Shown: positions 10,788-25,084 of the stretch, piece by piece | Layout of the letters: every line of letters starts with the position of its first letter | Numbering within the stretch: position 1 is the first letter of the stretch | Assembly (NCBI RefSeq): GCF_002776525.5 | Contig: NC_045443.1 | Span: 44,966,953-45,030,952, forward strand | Reading direction: 5' to 3' | Source of the DNA: Piliocolobus tephrosceles | Taxonomy: Eukaryota > Chordata > Mammalia > Primates > Cercopithecidae | Length of the DNA stretch: 64,000 nucleotides | The notes under the pieces: generated by a model | Told to the model about the DNA's origin: nothing | What the model saw: only the letters and a program-made list of their open reading frames with translations | The model's database searches: none | Translations under genes and position numbers: made by a program

Positions 10788-10845
10788 ATATCTAGTAAGC
10801 ACTTGCTTGGCTAATATTAGCCAAGTCTGTTGGTGTGCTAGATAT
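10788..10845. other. Nested palindrome (cruciform-capable)
   Basis: The centre, 10806-10825 ('cttggctaatattagccaag'), is a perfect 20-bp palindrome. It is enclosed by an outer inverted repeat: 10788-10794 with 10839-10845 ('atatcta'/'tagatat') and, after a four-base bulge, 10799-10802 with 10835-10838 ('gcac'/'gtgc'). No known transposon end is recognised. Confidence 0.85.
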
Positions 10846-11690
10846 CCTGCTATAGTGCTATGGACTCAAAAATCTGTATAAAAACAAGAGTCCTTCCAGG
10901 TGCATCTGACTTTGATGGAAAGATTCCAGAGGCGCTAGGCTGAGGATTTCATTTCATTCATTCCATTCCTGTGCATTTCATTCCACAGACTCCAGAGAAA
11001 GGCAGGGCCTGGTCTCTTGACCTCTCTGCCAGGCTCTAGGTACCTGGGGATGGCCTGGGCAGTTGTGGCTGCAGTCAGGCCATAGGACTGCAGCCTGTCC
11101 TCATCTCTGGGCTTCCCTTTTCTGCAGCCTGGCCACTGTCCTCGAGGCTGGCTGATGCTCTCTGCACCTCTTGCTATTGTGTCAGAGCTTGAGTGGGTCA
11201 CTTTGTCCCTGTGAGACTCCCAGAGACCCTGTCCCCATGGACAGAGGTTTTTTGAGCTGCCTAAAGATTGCTCTGCAGGTAAAATGTGCCCTTTGAGCTC
11301 TCTCTGGAACACTCCCATCTAACTGTTTGTTTTTCCCTTTTTAGGGCCATTTTTTCCCCTTAAATATTTTATGGTTATGGGCACAGTGGGACTGAAGGGA
11401 AGCCTCTCTTCAGTAAACACCCAGAGAACATTCTGAGAGACATGGGCATGGAGTTAGAAAGACAGAAGGGACCAGGTCATCTTTTCAGTTTTTTCCCTTG
11501 TTTTAGAGATTTTTAAAAAACACACATTAAATTCAGAAAGATTAATTCTTTTATATTTCCTAACCCTTGTTAAGACAAAAAGGATCAAGGATAACTCTCC
11601 TTATTTATGTTCCAGATGGTAAAAATAGAATGAATAAATGTAAGAAGCTATAGCAATGAAAGCAAACCAAGGGGTCTTCCCAGGACAGTG
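10846..11690. other. Unrecognised stretch
   Basis: No gene or named repeat. A short TTCAT/ATTCC-like patch at about 10945-10985 ('tttcatttcattcattcc') is a degenerate simple repeat. Confidence 0.4.
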
Positions 11691-11818
11691 TTTTTCAAAT
11701 TTTTAACTGCAACCCATAATAAGAAATAAGTTTTTATTGTGACCTAGTTTACTCAGGAATATATATAAGTTTCCTGCTACAAAAGATGTTCTGCAATGTT
11801 TTCTATTATTTTCTCTAT

Positions 11819-12070
11819 CCTCTTTTCCTTCCTTCCTCCCTCCCTCCTTCCCTCTTTCATTCCTTTTTCTTCCTTCCTTCCTTCCTTCCTTCCTTTCTCT
11901 CTCTCCTTTCTTTCTTNNNNNNNNNNNNNNNNNNNNNNNNNNNNNNNNNNNNNNNNNNNNNNNNNNNNNNNNNNNNNNNNNNNNNNNNNNNNNNNNNNNN
12001 NNNNNNNNNNNNNNNNTTCTCTTTCTTTCTTTCTTCCTGCCTTCCTGCCTTCCTGCCTTCCTTCTTTCCT
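11819..12070 (+). repeat. (TTCC)n/(CTTT)n microsatellite with gap
   Basis: Polypyrimidine TTCC, TCCC and CTTT units on both sides of the N run, ending in CTGC-TTCC units ('cttcctgccttcctgcct'). True length is unknown because of the gap. Confidence 0.95.
11917..12016. other. Assembly gap, 100 N
   Basis: Exactly 100 N inside the pyrimidine microsatellite, so probably a placeholder length. Confidence 0.99.
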
Positions 12071-12140
12071 TTTGGGATCCACCAAATTTATTTCACCGTG
12101 CATTAATGGGTTGTGACCCAAAATATAGTATTAAAAATCC

Positions 12141-12439
12141 TACCCTGCACAGTGGCTCAGGCCTGTAATCCCAGTACTTTAGGAGGTTGAGGTGGAAGGA
12201 TTACATTGAGGCCAGGAGTTTGAGACCAGCCTGAGCAACATAGTGAGACCCTATCTCTACAAAAAATTTAAAAATTATCCAGGCGTGGTAGTGTGTGCTT
12301 GTAGTCCAAGATGCTTGAGATTCTGAAGTGGGAGGATCGCTTGAGCCTGGGAGGTCAAGGCTGCAGTAAGCTATGATCATGCCACTATGCTTGAGGCCTG
12401 GGCGGCAGAGTGAGACCTTATCTCAAAAAAAAAAAAAAA
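12141..12439 (+). mobile_element. Alu (AluJ-like), sense
   Basis: Full two-arm Alu: 'gcacagtggctcaggcctgt', 'accagcctgagcaacatagt', the A-rich linker near 12265, a second arm with 'cttgagcctgggaggtcaag', and an A tail. 'gcctgagcaacatag' and 'cttgagcctgggaggtcaa' are older, AluJ-type states. Confidence 0.95.
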
Positions 12440-14429
12440 TTCTTGCCCTAGATCACGGGCTAGGCTGACTTTATTGTTTGAGTAGCCAACCGACAGAAGA
12501 CTCCATCCAGGGAATTGATGGAATCTTGCCTTTCTGAATGACAGAACAAGTCCCTCTCACCATGGGACCCCCTCATTTAGAGCCTGGAACATGAGATTCA
12601 CAGAAATACATTTGAGAGACCATCAATGGCTTACATGTAGCACCCTCAGAACCCTGCAGGGGATACATGATGATTCTGGTGATTCTACCTCCAAGAGTGC
12701 ATGGTCAGGGTTAGGTCACTGAGGCAGAATGTATCCACCCAATGTTTGTTTTTGTGGCCTTTACTCAACTGATATATTACCACTTCATGTATTTTCCAGG
12801 TTTGGGGAGTTCGTTTAGCCTCAAGATGCCTATGGCACCTCAGAAATCTTGACTGTCCCAGAACAGAACAGAACAGCTCCAAGGAGTCCTGTGCAATGCC
12901 ATGAGAAGTGAATGCACACAGACCTAGCCTGCCCTAGAAAGAGTAGGGCACCGCCAGTTATTCACTCCAAATCCATCTGGCTCCAGGGCTCCATTCCCAG
13001 TAGCCCAGCTCATGTCTTCTTCCTCGGGGCTTTTGGCATTTGTCTTTCCCACCTGCTCCCACATCTTCGAGCCCCAGGCTGCCAGACTGCTGGCCCGCAC
13101 ACAGCGTCTGCTGGCATGGTAAAGTAGAGCCTAGAGGCCGAACAGAGAAAGGTTTAAACTCCCACCTGCACCTCCAACCAAACACAGCTCAGAACTCTCT
13201 CCCAGGCTCCTAGGTATTTGCTGGGCTCCTGTCCAAATCCAAGCAAACAATGATGACTCTTCTTCAAGCCCCAACCCCAACCATAGAGACCAGCAAAATA
13301 GACTAGAGGCTCAGGGTCCTTTCCCATCTATGATTAAGTATGGCTGTGGGTTTTGCAACCACCAAGATTACTCTTGTAGGGAGATGAAGCAAGCCTCATT
13401 CTCAATGCCTTTGGGGAATTCTTATTCTGCTCTTCTGGGGACGAATGTCTTGTGGAGGAGCCCAGGGGTGGAGATAAATGGAGGGCCTCCATGGCATGGG
13501 AGTCAGTATCTTGGGAGCAGGTGAAAATGGAGTTAGTGTCACATTGCAGTTGAAGAGGTCAGTAGAGAAAAGCTGATTGTTTTTGAAAGAAGCTCCCCAT
13601 CCCCAGAGGAAAGTTTTCAGGGAAGATGATTGGGCAATGACCTCCTTCATAGCAATGAGCAGAAGCCCCACAAGCCTCATCTTGGGCATGCCTGCTTGTT
13701 TCTCCAGAAGAACAGGAAGGACATTCCATAAGCAGCCCAGGAATGCGTTAAACAACTCTCCCCTGGGGCCCCAACTCCAGAAAGATGTGGCTGTTGACAG
13801 CCCTTCTCCTTTGCCTTTGACCCCTGGCCTGGGACAAACATACTACCAAGCATGGCTGCCCTTTGGGTTGTGTTTGCCTCATTGTCCTGTGTCATTAAAA
13901 ATGTTGCCATTGTTAAAACTGTTGTTTCGGGTGCCCACCTCCACTTCCAGCTGGATTTGCTCTGGACTTCATGATAGCGGTGGTGTGTTGCTTTGTTATC
14001 ATCCATGTGTCCAACAGCCAAGAAGTTGTCTGTAAATGTTTTTAATTTAAAAACCCTATTGCAAAAAAAAATTGTGATCTTATATATGAACATTATTTTC
14101 AAAGTACTATCATTAGTTAATATCTGAAGTCACACTACACAGGGTGAGATTCATCATCAACAATAATGAGTGGCTTCAATTCCATGGCAACATTCATCTT
14201 AGGAACAGGAACTAGACAGACTGGCTCAGAGACACCACATTGCATTCTCTTCCTCTCTGGAAAGTCTCACTCTAGGAGCTGTAGCTTCTGTATTTAGTAT
14301 AGTTTGGCTGGCTGGGGGCCTTGTCTTTAGCTGGGCCTATCTACACTTGGATTTGAAATATCCCTACATTTGAAATAGAAAGGAATTGGATTGGTAATCT
14401 CCGTGTACCTGACAATGTCCCTGTCCGCC
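12440..14429. other. Unique non-genic stretch
   Basis: About 2 kb with no recognised repeat, RNA or exon. Open frames of 117-152 codons on both strands overlap each other and look incidental. The AT-rich 13900-14100 part has no simple repeat and could be examined for conservation. Confidence 0.45.
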
Positions 14430-14746
14430 TTTTTTTTTTTTTTTTTTTTTTTTGAGACAGAGTCTTGTTCTGTTGCCCAGGCTGGAGCGTGGTGGCACGA
14501 TCTCAGCTCACTACAACTTCTGTCTCCAGGTTCAGGTGATTCTCCTGCCTCAGCCTCCCCTAGTAGCTGGGATTACAGACATGTGCCACCACACCCAGGT
14601 AATTTTTTTTTTTTTTTTGTATTTTTAGTAGAGATGGAATTTCACCATATTGGCCAGGCTGGTCTCAAACTCCTGACATCAAATGATCCACCTGCCTCGG
14701 CCTCCCAAAGTGCTGGGATTACAGGTGTGAGACACCACACCCAGCC
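14430..14746 (-). mobile_element. Alu (AluS-like), antisense
   Basis: Starts with a 24-base T run (tail), then 'gagacagagtcttgttctgt', a second internal T-rich linker at about 14602-14617, and ends in 'gtgagacaccacacccagcc'. A 130-codon open frame through it is the usual Alu antisense artefact. Confidence 0.95.
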
Positions 14747-14814
14747 TTCCCTATCACATTTCTGCAAGGCTCCAGGGATTTAAACTACAGGGAGAGTGGG
14801 GGCAGCAAGTCAAG

Positions 14815-15055
14815 TTTATAGTGTAGTGGTAAAGAGCTTGGGCTTGGACTGCTTCTGATTGGTCGAATGATGTTGGGCAAATTATTTGATCTCTCTGAAC
14901 ATCAGTTTTGCCATCAGTAAAATGGGAATAAAAATAATCATAGAGTTGCTGACTTCATAGGGTTGTTGAAGAGATTAAGTGAAATAGCCTATATAAAGCC
15001 TTTAGCACTGTGCCTGGTACATAGTAGGTTTTCTATGTAGTAATTAGCAAAGCTC
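14815..15055 (+). repeat. MIR SINE, sense, near full length
   Basis: 'agtgtagtggtaaagagctt' (tRNA-derived head), 'catcagtaaaatgggaataa', 'atagggttgttgaagagatt' and 'gcactgtgcctggtacatag' in order. One of the best preserved MIR copies here. Confidence 0.9.
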
Positions 15056-17085
<2,030 letters not shown>

Positions 17086-17089
17086 TCAG

Positions 17090-17190
17090 AAGCTCCTTTA
17101 GGGTGAGCACTGTGTCTTTGTATCCACCAGTGCCTAAGACAGTGCTGTATGTATAACAAGGGCTCCATACACTATTTGGTGGTCAAGATC
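17090..17190 (+). repeat. L2 3' end, sense
   Basis: 'gtgagcactgtgtctttgta' and 'ccaccagtgcctaagacagt' resemble the L2 3' terminal region ('gtcttgttcactgctgtatccccagtgcct'). Short and diverged. Confidence 0.5.
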
Positions 17191-17194
17191 CTTT

Positions 17195-17315
17195 TCAGGA
17201 CAGCTGAAGAAACTGAAGTCTGAGAAGCTAAATTCTTTGACCTGTCTAGCTTATTTAAGTAGAATCTAAGACAAGATCCAAGTAGAATTCAAATGGTGCT
17301 CTGGGTCTGGGATTA
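17195..17315 (-). repeat. Possible MIR remnant, antisense
   Basis: 'gaagaaactgaagtctgaga' and 'tccaagtagaattcaaatgg' resemble the antisense MIR core and tRNA-like end. Low-quality match. Confidence 0.35.
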
Positions 17316-18077
17316 CCAAGGGTCTAATGCCACAGGTCTTTGATCAGATTAAACCAGACATACAAACAGGACAGGCTCTCCTGGCCATGGCTATCTGCAG
17401 GAGAGGGTGTGTTGGCCACTTTTGGGTCATTAGGAGAGGAGCCTTTCAATTCTTCACCTGGCCACCACCATGGACCTCCCGTCAACCCCTATTTCCAGGA
17501 GAGCTGCCCCTCAGTTGGGGTTCCTGGAACCTCAGCAGGCAGAACTCTGAGTGGCCACTACCAAGTACAGAAAGAATGTGTTGAACAGGCCAAAAAACGT
17601 GATGAAGAGGATTTTCTTCACGGGCCTCACCTCAGTTGACCATTTTACCCTTTTAACTCCCTCTCCCCACACTTTTGCTCTATGCAGACAAGCCAAGTTC
17701 TCCCTCTTAGAGCCCTCTTCTGTCCTCCCTCTGCTCCCCCGTTCACCTCCTTTACCTCTGCTCCTTATTCATCAGAAGGATCCTCGTCTGTTGAGTGGTG
17801 GAGCTTATTAAGGGCCATGGAGAGCTGATGGTCAATGAGTCTATGACTTGACCTGCTCAGGTAAGAGGTCAACATCCCAGTTTCCAGTACCGTCCCTGAC
17901 ATTCTCCCTTCCTTTCCCTGCAGTGAAACCTAAAACCTAGGTGAAGAGGGGTGAGAAAGAACATTTAAACAAGTAGTTCGGGTGCCCAGACAGGAAAACA
18001 CCCACTGTCGGTTCCTGGCAGTGCTAGGATGGAGATTCTGGGTCATGTGCTGGACCTAGAACAATGCATCACAACAA
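17316..18077. other. Unrecognised stretch
   Basis: No gene or repeat family recognised. A pyrimidine-rich patch lies near 17690-17770. Confidence 0.4.
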
Positions 18078-18090
18078 CTGAATCTTTTCT

Positions 18091-18385
18091 CTTTCTTTTT
18101 AAGACAGGGTCCCACTCTGTCTCCCAGGCTGAGTACAGTGGTGTGATCTCAGCTCACTGCAGCCTTGACCTCCCAGACTCAAACAATCCTCCCAGCTCAG
18201 CTTCCCGAGTAGCTGGGACTACAGGTGTGCATCACCACACTCAGCTAACCTTTTGGTATTTATTTGTAGAGACAGAGTTTCACCATGTTGCCCAGGTTGG
18301 TCTCAAACCCCTGAGCTCAAGTGATCCTCCTGCCTTGGCCTTCCAAAGTGCTGGGATTAGAGGCATGAGCCACCGCGCCTGGCCT
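18091..18385 (-). mobile_element. Alu (AluJ/S-like), antisense, with target-site duplication
   Basis: Complete antisense Alu from 'ctttctttttaagacagggt' to 'ccaccgcgcctggcct'. 'ctgaatcttttct' flanks it at 18078-18090 and, nearly the same, at 18386-18400, as expected of L1-mediated insertion. Confidence 0.95.
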
Positions 18386-18400
18386 CTGAATCTTTTTTCT

Positions 18401-19575
18401 ACATCTTGGAAGTAATCTCAATGATATCCCAGTTCCCTGTCCTCTTTTCTTCTTCCCAGGAATCTTATGCTTAATCTTGATAGGAATTACAAGTGAATCC
18501 CAGAAGCAATGTCAAAATTCCCACTGTTGTTTCTTGGAGACAATTGAAGAAATTCAATCATTTCTGCCATATTAGGGCTGAAGCCCTAGAGAATCAAGAG
18601 TCTTGACATCACCTTTCCCTTACCGATCTTTCCCCCCATTCCAGGAGTCTTAAACTTTGGACTGATACGGTCTACACTGTCGGTTGTAGCAGTGCAATCT
18701 GGGCCAATAGAAAGGCTGATTTGGTGCCTACAGCTGGTTTACTTCCTTATCAAAGCTCTGAAGTGAGCAGACACAATTCTTGCTTTGTGGTTACTAGTAG
18801 TCTCCCTCTAATCTCTTGTTATCTTACTGCATTAGATGATCCGTTGACATTTAATCTGTAGTAATTAAGGATTTATTGCCATGTTTCTTTCTCAGAAAAC
18901 AGCATACACCCTTTAAGTAGAGGGCATTTAGGGTCAAATGGTGTTGGAACTAGAACAACTGACAAAGATGTGTCAAGATAGCATTACCTTCATCTTAAAC
19001 TCAGCTTTGAAAAAGATGTTTCATTTCTAATAGGAGAGTGGATTAGGCACCCTGAATGATCCTCCCAATTGAAGCAATAATTTTCTAAAAGCTTAAATTT
19101 GTCACCAGGCTGGCACCAAAGGAAGAAATCTGCAGAACTCAAAATGAAGCGAAAACAGGAAGAGAGGTCAGTAAGCCAGGACCAAAGCTCACCTTCACCT
19201 GGTGAGTTCCTGTAGAACCCTGGGAACCTTGAGCTTTCTTTCACTTTAATGGCTTTGCAGGGCATGGGGACGGGAGATAAAGATCAATCTGCATAAGCTG
19301 GGCTCCAGGACTCTCTGTGTAAGGAGAATGAGAAATAAACCTGCACAAAGAAGAGGACAGCAGGGAAACTGGCCTGGGCCATTCTGGATGGTCGGAAAAC
19401 TAATAAATGTCCCCTTAAAATTCACAACCACAAGGTGTCTATCCGGATTTGCAGTCCAAATTTATATGCTATGTGATTAAAGAAAAAAAACACTCTCAAA
19501 CATAAAATTTAATTTAAAATGATCCCAGGTTATTACTACTCAGATAACTAGTGGAATCAAATATAAATCTTCTCT
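18401..19575. other. Unrecognised stretch
   Basis: AT-rich, with no gene and no family I can name. Confidence 0.4.
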
Positions 19576-19711
19576 GGCCAGGCACAGTAGCTCATGCCTG
19601 TAGTTCCAGCACTTTAGGAGGCTGAGGTGGGAGGAGTGCTTGAGCCTAGGAGTTCAAGACCAGCCTGGGAAATAAGGTGAGACTCCATCTCTACAAAATA
19701 AATACAAAAAT
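19576..19711 (+). mobile_element. Free left Alu monomer, sense
   Basis: 'ggccaggcacagtagctcat' to 'gactccatctctacaaaata', followed directly by an A-rich tail with no second arm. Imperfect flanking 'ataaatct' copies (about 19563 and 19710) may be the target-site duplication. Confidence 0.85.
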
Positions 19712-20011
19712 AAATCTCTGCAGGACATCACCCCAGTATTCAAAGATTTGCCACAGATGAAATTTCACAGATAATTACAGCTCACAGTCAAAGTCACAAA
19801 ACACGTGAAAATAAAGCACAATGAGAAAGATTCAGCAGAAACAAGCCCACAAAAGATTCAGATATTTAACTTCTCAGATATAATATAAAGTAACTAGTTT
19901 TAATAGGTTTAAAGAAATAAAAGAGAAGTTCCAAAAATGGGCAGGTAACAAGAGATTATATAGATCACCAAGAAGACTCAGAAAAGAACCAAAAAGGATT
20001 TCTAGAAATAA

Positions 20012-20336
<325 letters not shown>

Positions 20337-20684
20337 AGGGTTGAATCTTAAAACTCAGTGGGTAGATTAAACAGCAGATTAGACATAGCTGAGGAAAAAA
20401 TTAGTAAGCTGGAAGCTAGAGCAGAAAAAATTGTCTAGAATGTAGACCAAAAAGACAAAGCCATAGAAATATGAAAGGTTAAGGAGTACAGAGGAGAAAG
20501 TAAGAAAATTGAATTGTTCCTAAATAGAGTTCCAGAAGGAAATAGAAAAATGGGGAAGAGGTAATATTCAAAAAGACAATAACTCAGATATTTCTGAAAT
20601 TGTGGAAAACATGAATCTTTAGCTTTAGGAAGCACAGTGAATCCAACAAAATGAATAAAGAGAAATTCAAATCTGGGAACATCA

Positions 20685-21034
<350 letters not shown>

Positions 21035-21306
21035 CTAAGGAGAAAGATCACCTACAAAGGAATGGTGAATAGACTATGACTGACTTCTCAACAGCAATAA
21101 TGGGGCCACATGAGAGAAGGATATAGCAGTATCTTCAAGGAGCTAAAAGAAAATGACTATGAACCTAGAATTTTATATCCATTTTAAAAATGAGAGCTTA
21201 ACAAAAATATGTCCTAATAAAAATTGAGAGCATTTACAACTAACAAATATTAAAGAAAATTCTCAAGAATTTTTGGAGTTTTTATTAAAGAAAATTCTAA
21301 ATAATT

Positions 21307-21398
21307 TAAGCAGAAGAAAAATGATCTTAGATTGGCCATCTGACATTCAAGAAGGAACGATGAATATCTTTATTCTAAGATCATCTTCCTTCTGCTTA
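21307..21398. other. 25-bp inverted repeat within the L1M
   Basis: 21307-21331 and 21374-21398 are reverse complements at 23 of 25 positions, separated by 42 bases. Just upstream 'tattaaagaaaattct' is also repeated directly (about 21248 and 21281). Confidence 0.85.
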
Positions 21399-21651
21399 AA
21401 AGTCATAGTTACTGTTTTAAATGGTTAATATTGGTTAGCATTTACCTCACCAATATTTATGTGTGGTAAGGAAAGGCTAGAACTAAAAGAATAGATACTA
21501 AAATCATCTGGGTTGTACAGATTGGTGTTAAAGAATTCCAAAATCCTTGTAGTGTTTAGGAGACAGGTGCAGGTATTGATTAATTACAGACTTTATTAGG
21601 GTAAGAATGAATATAAAAATAACTAGGAAAATCATCACAAATAGATATAGA

Positions 21652-21918
21652 GGCCGCACACGATGACTAACGCCTATAATCCCAACACTTTGGGAGGCCG
21701 AGGCAGGTGGATTACTTGAGGCCAGGAGTTTGAAACCAGCCTGGCCAATATAGCAAAACCCCGTCTCTACTGAAAAATATGTGGTGGTGCATGCCTGTAA
21801 TCCCAACTACTTGGGAGGCTGAGGTGGAGGCTGCAGTGAGCCAAGATCATGCCACTGCACTCCAGCCTGGGGGATAGAGCAAGACTCAGTCTCAAACAAA
21901 CAAAGAAACAAACAAATA
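21652..21918 (+). mobile_element. Alu, sense, internally deleted
   Basis: 'ggccgcacacgatgactaac' head and a left arm to 'cccgtctctactgaaaaata'. A deletion removes the linker and the start of the second arm, which resumes at 'gtggtggtgcatgcctgtaa'. The tail is (AAAC)n-like ('caaacaaacaaagaaaca'). Confidence 0.9.
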
Positions 21919-22544
21919 CATGTAGAGTATATAATTTCAAACCAAGTAAAGGGGAAAAAAAGAGGTCAATGAAGGTATATTTAAAGAAAAATAGAAAAAT
22001 AGAGACAAAGCACTTAAGATGGTGGTAGCAAGAAATCAAAATATGTCAATAAATATAATAAATTGTAATTAAGTAAATGTTCTATTAAAGAATGAAGATA
22101 GATTGGGTTTTTTAAATTTCAAATACATGTTATTAAGTCAATTAACCAGGAAGCTAAAATAATTCTAAATTTGTATACGTTTAATAACAGTATTAAAAGT
22201 ATGGGGCAAAGTGACAGTATGATAAGAGGAGAAATTCAATATTATAGTGAGTGATTGTAACACACAACTCTAGAGAAGTGACAGATTAAGGGAACAAAAA
22301 ATGAGTGAGGATAGAAAAGACAATTAACAAGCTTGATTTAATATTCATGTAAGGAACATAACATACAAAAATTAGAGAACATTCTTTTCAAACCCTACAT
22401 AGAATGTGTGTAAATGTTTAGGAAAATCGGCCACATGTTCCGCCATAAAGCTATTCTCAACAAATTTAAAGGATTGCTTTCATCCTGACTGTAACCTTAG
22501 ACCCCAATTTACCTAAAAAGAAATAATGTCAAACAAGATAGGTC

Positions 22545-22880
22545 AGGTGATGCTGTGGTAATAACATCAAAACTTGAGTAGCTTGATTGACACAACAGAG
22601 ATTTATATGTTGCTCAACATGCAGACAGCCCTCCAGGGCAGCTGCTCTCCACCTGGGTCTCAGTGTTGTAGACTAGTCTGAACTGCTGGCACTTGCATGT
22701 CAGCATGTATTTCCCCAATCCCTGTGGAAAGGGAAAGAGCATGGAAGATCACATGCTGTAGTGAAAGCATTTAATTGTATGTATTTAATTGATCAGAGTA
22801 AGTTGCTTAGCCATAACTAACTTCAGGGGTCAGTGAGTAACCCTTTCATATGTCCAGGAAGGGAGGAGAACTGGAAATAC
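22545..22880 (+). repeat. Interspersed repeat inserted in the L1M, family not named
   Basis: 'tgatgctgtggtaataacat', 'cagagatttatatgttgctc' and 'cagtgagtaaccctttcata' recall a common mammalian MER/LTR-class repeat, but I cannot name it. L1M ORF2 sequence is recognisable on both sides, so this is an insertion. Confidence 0.4.
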
Positions 22881-22884
22881 TGAT

Positions 22885-23062
22885 GAACATCACAATAGTC
22901 AATAATAAAGAGTCCAGGAAAAACGCTTTCCAACCAGAAATTTTAAATGTACTTCTGAAGAATAAACCATAGAGTAAAAGAGAAAATACTCAGAATATAA
23001 TAATAACAATGCTATATATTGAAATTTATGGATGCAACTAAAATGGTACTTAGAGGGATGTG
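22885..23062 (+). repeat. L1M ORF2 fragment, sense
   Basis: 'acttctgaagaataaaccat' and 'aaatttatggatgcaactaa' with 'gtacttagaggga' match the start of the reverse-transcriptase region in L1M. It continues the element broken at 22540. Frame destroyed. Confidence 0.75.
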
Positions 23063-23550
23063 TAGAATACTAACACTTGCTTAGCATTTACTATGTGGCG
23101 GACATTGTTTTAGTTACTCTACATGTTTTACTCATTTAAGTTTTCTTTTTTGAAATGGGGTCTCACTCTGTTACCTGGGCTGGAGTGCAGTGATCATAGC
23201 TTATTGCAACCTAAATCCCCCCAGGCTCAAACGATCTTCCCACCTCAGCCTCTACAGGCATGTGCCACCATGCCTGGCTAATTTTTGTATTTTTGTAGAA
23301 CAGAGTTTTGCCATGTTGCCCAGGCTAGTCTTGAAATTCTGAGCTCAAGTGATCCGCCCACCTAAGCCTCCAAAAGCGCTGGGACCACTGGCATGAGCCA
23401 CCACACCCAGCCTTAATTTTCATAACAACCCTTAAGGCAGGTATAAATGAGGAAACTGAAGCACAAAAAAGCTAACTGAAGTCACACAGCTAGAAGTAGC
23501 AGGGCTAGGAATTGGACTCAGGAAATCAGGCTTTAGAGTCCACGTGCTAT
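23063..23550 (-). repeat. MIR SINE, antisense, split by an Alu
   Basis: Left piece 23063-23140 ('gcatttactatgtggcggac') and right piece 23413-23550 ('tgaggaaactgaagcacaaa', 'gtcacacagctagaagtagc', 'ggaattggactcaggaaatc') join into one antisense MIR when the Alu is removed. Confidence 0.85.
23141..23412 (-). mobile_element. Alu (AluJ-like), antisense, inserted in MIR
   Basis: 'tgaaatggggtctcactctg' through 'gagccaccacacccagcc', lacking about 20 bases in the first-transcribed arm. Imperfect flanks 'ttaagttttc'/'ttaattttca' may be the target-site duplication. Confidence 0.92.
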
Positions 23551-23620
23551 AGTTGCGAATGTTTACATTAATTTTTTTTTAAAGTTCAAAATTAATATGC
23601 TAAGCATCCTATTTTAAAAA

Positions 23621-24033
<413 letters not shown>

Positions 24034-24179
24034 TTAATGTTTTTCACTATCATCCAGAACCCCAAGGTTCATTCTAGCCTTGTTTTCTTGCTTTTCTGTA
24101 ACCTCCCTCTCCAATAGTGAAAACTTGCTTCTACCACCCATGTTTCATAAATCAATATTCATGATAAACCCAAATGAAT

Positions 24180-25065
24180 ATCAGTTAGTGACTGAATGAG
24201 CAAATGAGTAGGGGAGATTAGATAAATCCCCTCTATAGGAGAATTTCAAACAGCTTACATAGAGACCAACCCACTCAAGGAGGTGGAGCATCATTTCCTA
24301 CTCTGAAAGTATGGTGTGCATGCTGTTATTTCCTTTTACAAGCACAGTATGGAAAAGGGTGAGAAATGTAACTTTATAGTGAGGAGAAGTAGCAAACACT
24401 ACCTCAGCCAGGTGGTCAAGGTGAACATTATTGGTGATAAGTTAACATTAATAGCATATACCTTTGATATGATATGATGAAAATGACAATTTACCTCTGT
24501 AGTCTTCTTCCCTAAAACACATACTTCCTGTGTAACTATGAAAAAAGAGATCAGACAAACCCAAGTCGAAGGACATTCTAAAAAATACCTGACCAGTCCT
24601 CCTCAAAAATGCCAAGATCATAAAAAACATGGAAAGTTTGAGAAACCGTCAGTCTAGAGGAGCCGAAGGAGACACGATGGCTAATATAATGTGGTGTCCT
24701 GGATGCGATCCTAAAACAGGAAAGCTAAAGAAATGCAAATAAAGCAGGGACTTCAGATAATAATCATATAGCAATATTTGGTCATTAGTTGTCACAAATG
24801 CACCATCATGATGTAAGATGTAACAACAGGGGAAACTAGGTGTAAAGTGTATATAAGAACTATCTTTAATACTCTTGCAACTTTTTTTTTGTAGAAACGG
24901 TGTCTTTCTATGTTGCCCAGGCTGATCTCAAATTCCTGGGCTCACACAGTCCACCCACTTCAGCCTCCCAAAATGTTGGGATTCCAGGCATGAGCCAGCA
25001 GTTGAGGCATGGCCTCAACTTGTCTATGAATCTTCAACTATTCTAAAATAAAAATGTATTGAATG
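24180..25065 (+). repeat. L1M 3' UTR-like segment, sense
   Basis: 'agacaaacccaagtcgaagg', 'aatacctgaccagtcctcct', 'taatgtggtgtcctggatgc' and the end 'attctaaaataaaaatgtat' recall the 3' region of an L1M subfamily. Interrupted by an Alu monomer. Boundaries approximate. Confidence 0.55.
24882..25005 (-). mobile_element. Alu monomer, antisense
   Basis: T-rich tail, 'tctatgttgcccaggctgat', and the end 'gattccaggcatgagccag'. One arm only. Confidence 0.85.
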
Positions 25066-25084
25066 TTTTAAAAGGGGGATTTCT

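Larger units (their letters stand above)
11690..12130. mobile_element. Probable DNA-transposon remnant interrupted by a microsatellite
   Basis: Left part 'ttttaactgcaacccataat' (11700-11719) and right part 'ttaatgggttgtgaccca' (12102-12119) look like two complementary ends of a hAT-type non-autonomous element. The TTCC/CTTT tract and a gap lie between them. Family assignment is from memory and uncertain. Confidence 0.45.

Noticed and set aside
11777..12121. Frames through the TTCC tract
   Set aside because: Simple repeat plus N gap.
14391..14783. 130-codon frame resembling many database 'hypothetical proteins'
   Set aside because: Classic antisense-Alu translation. The same applies to frames at 18029-18415, 23644-24024, 29173-29721 and 63466-63681.
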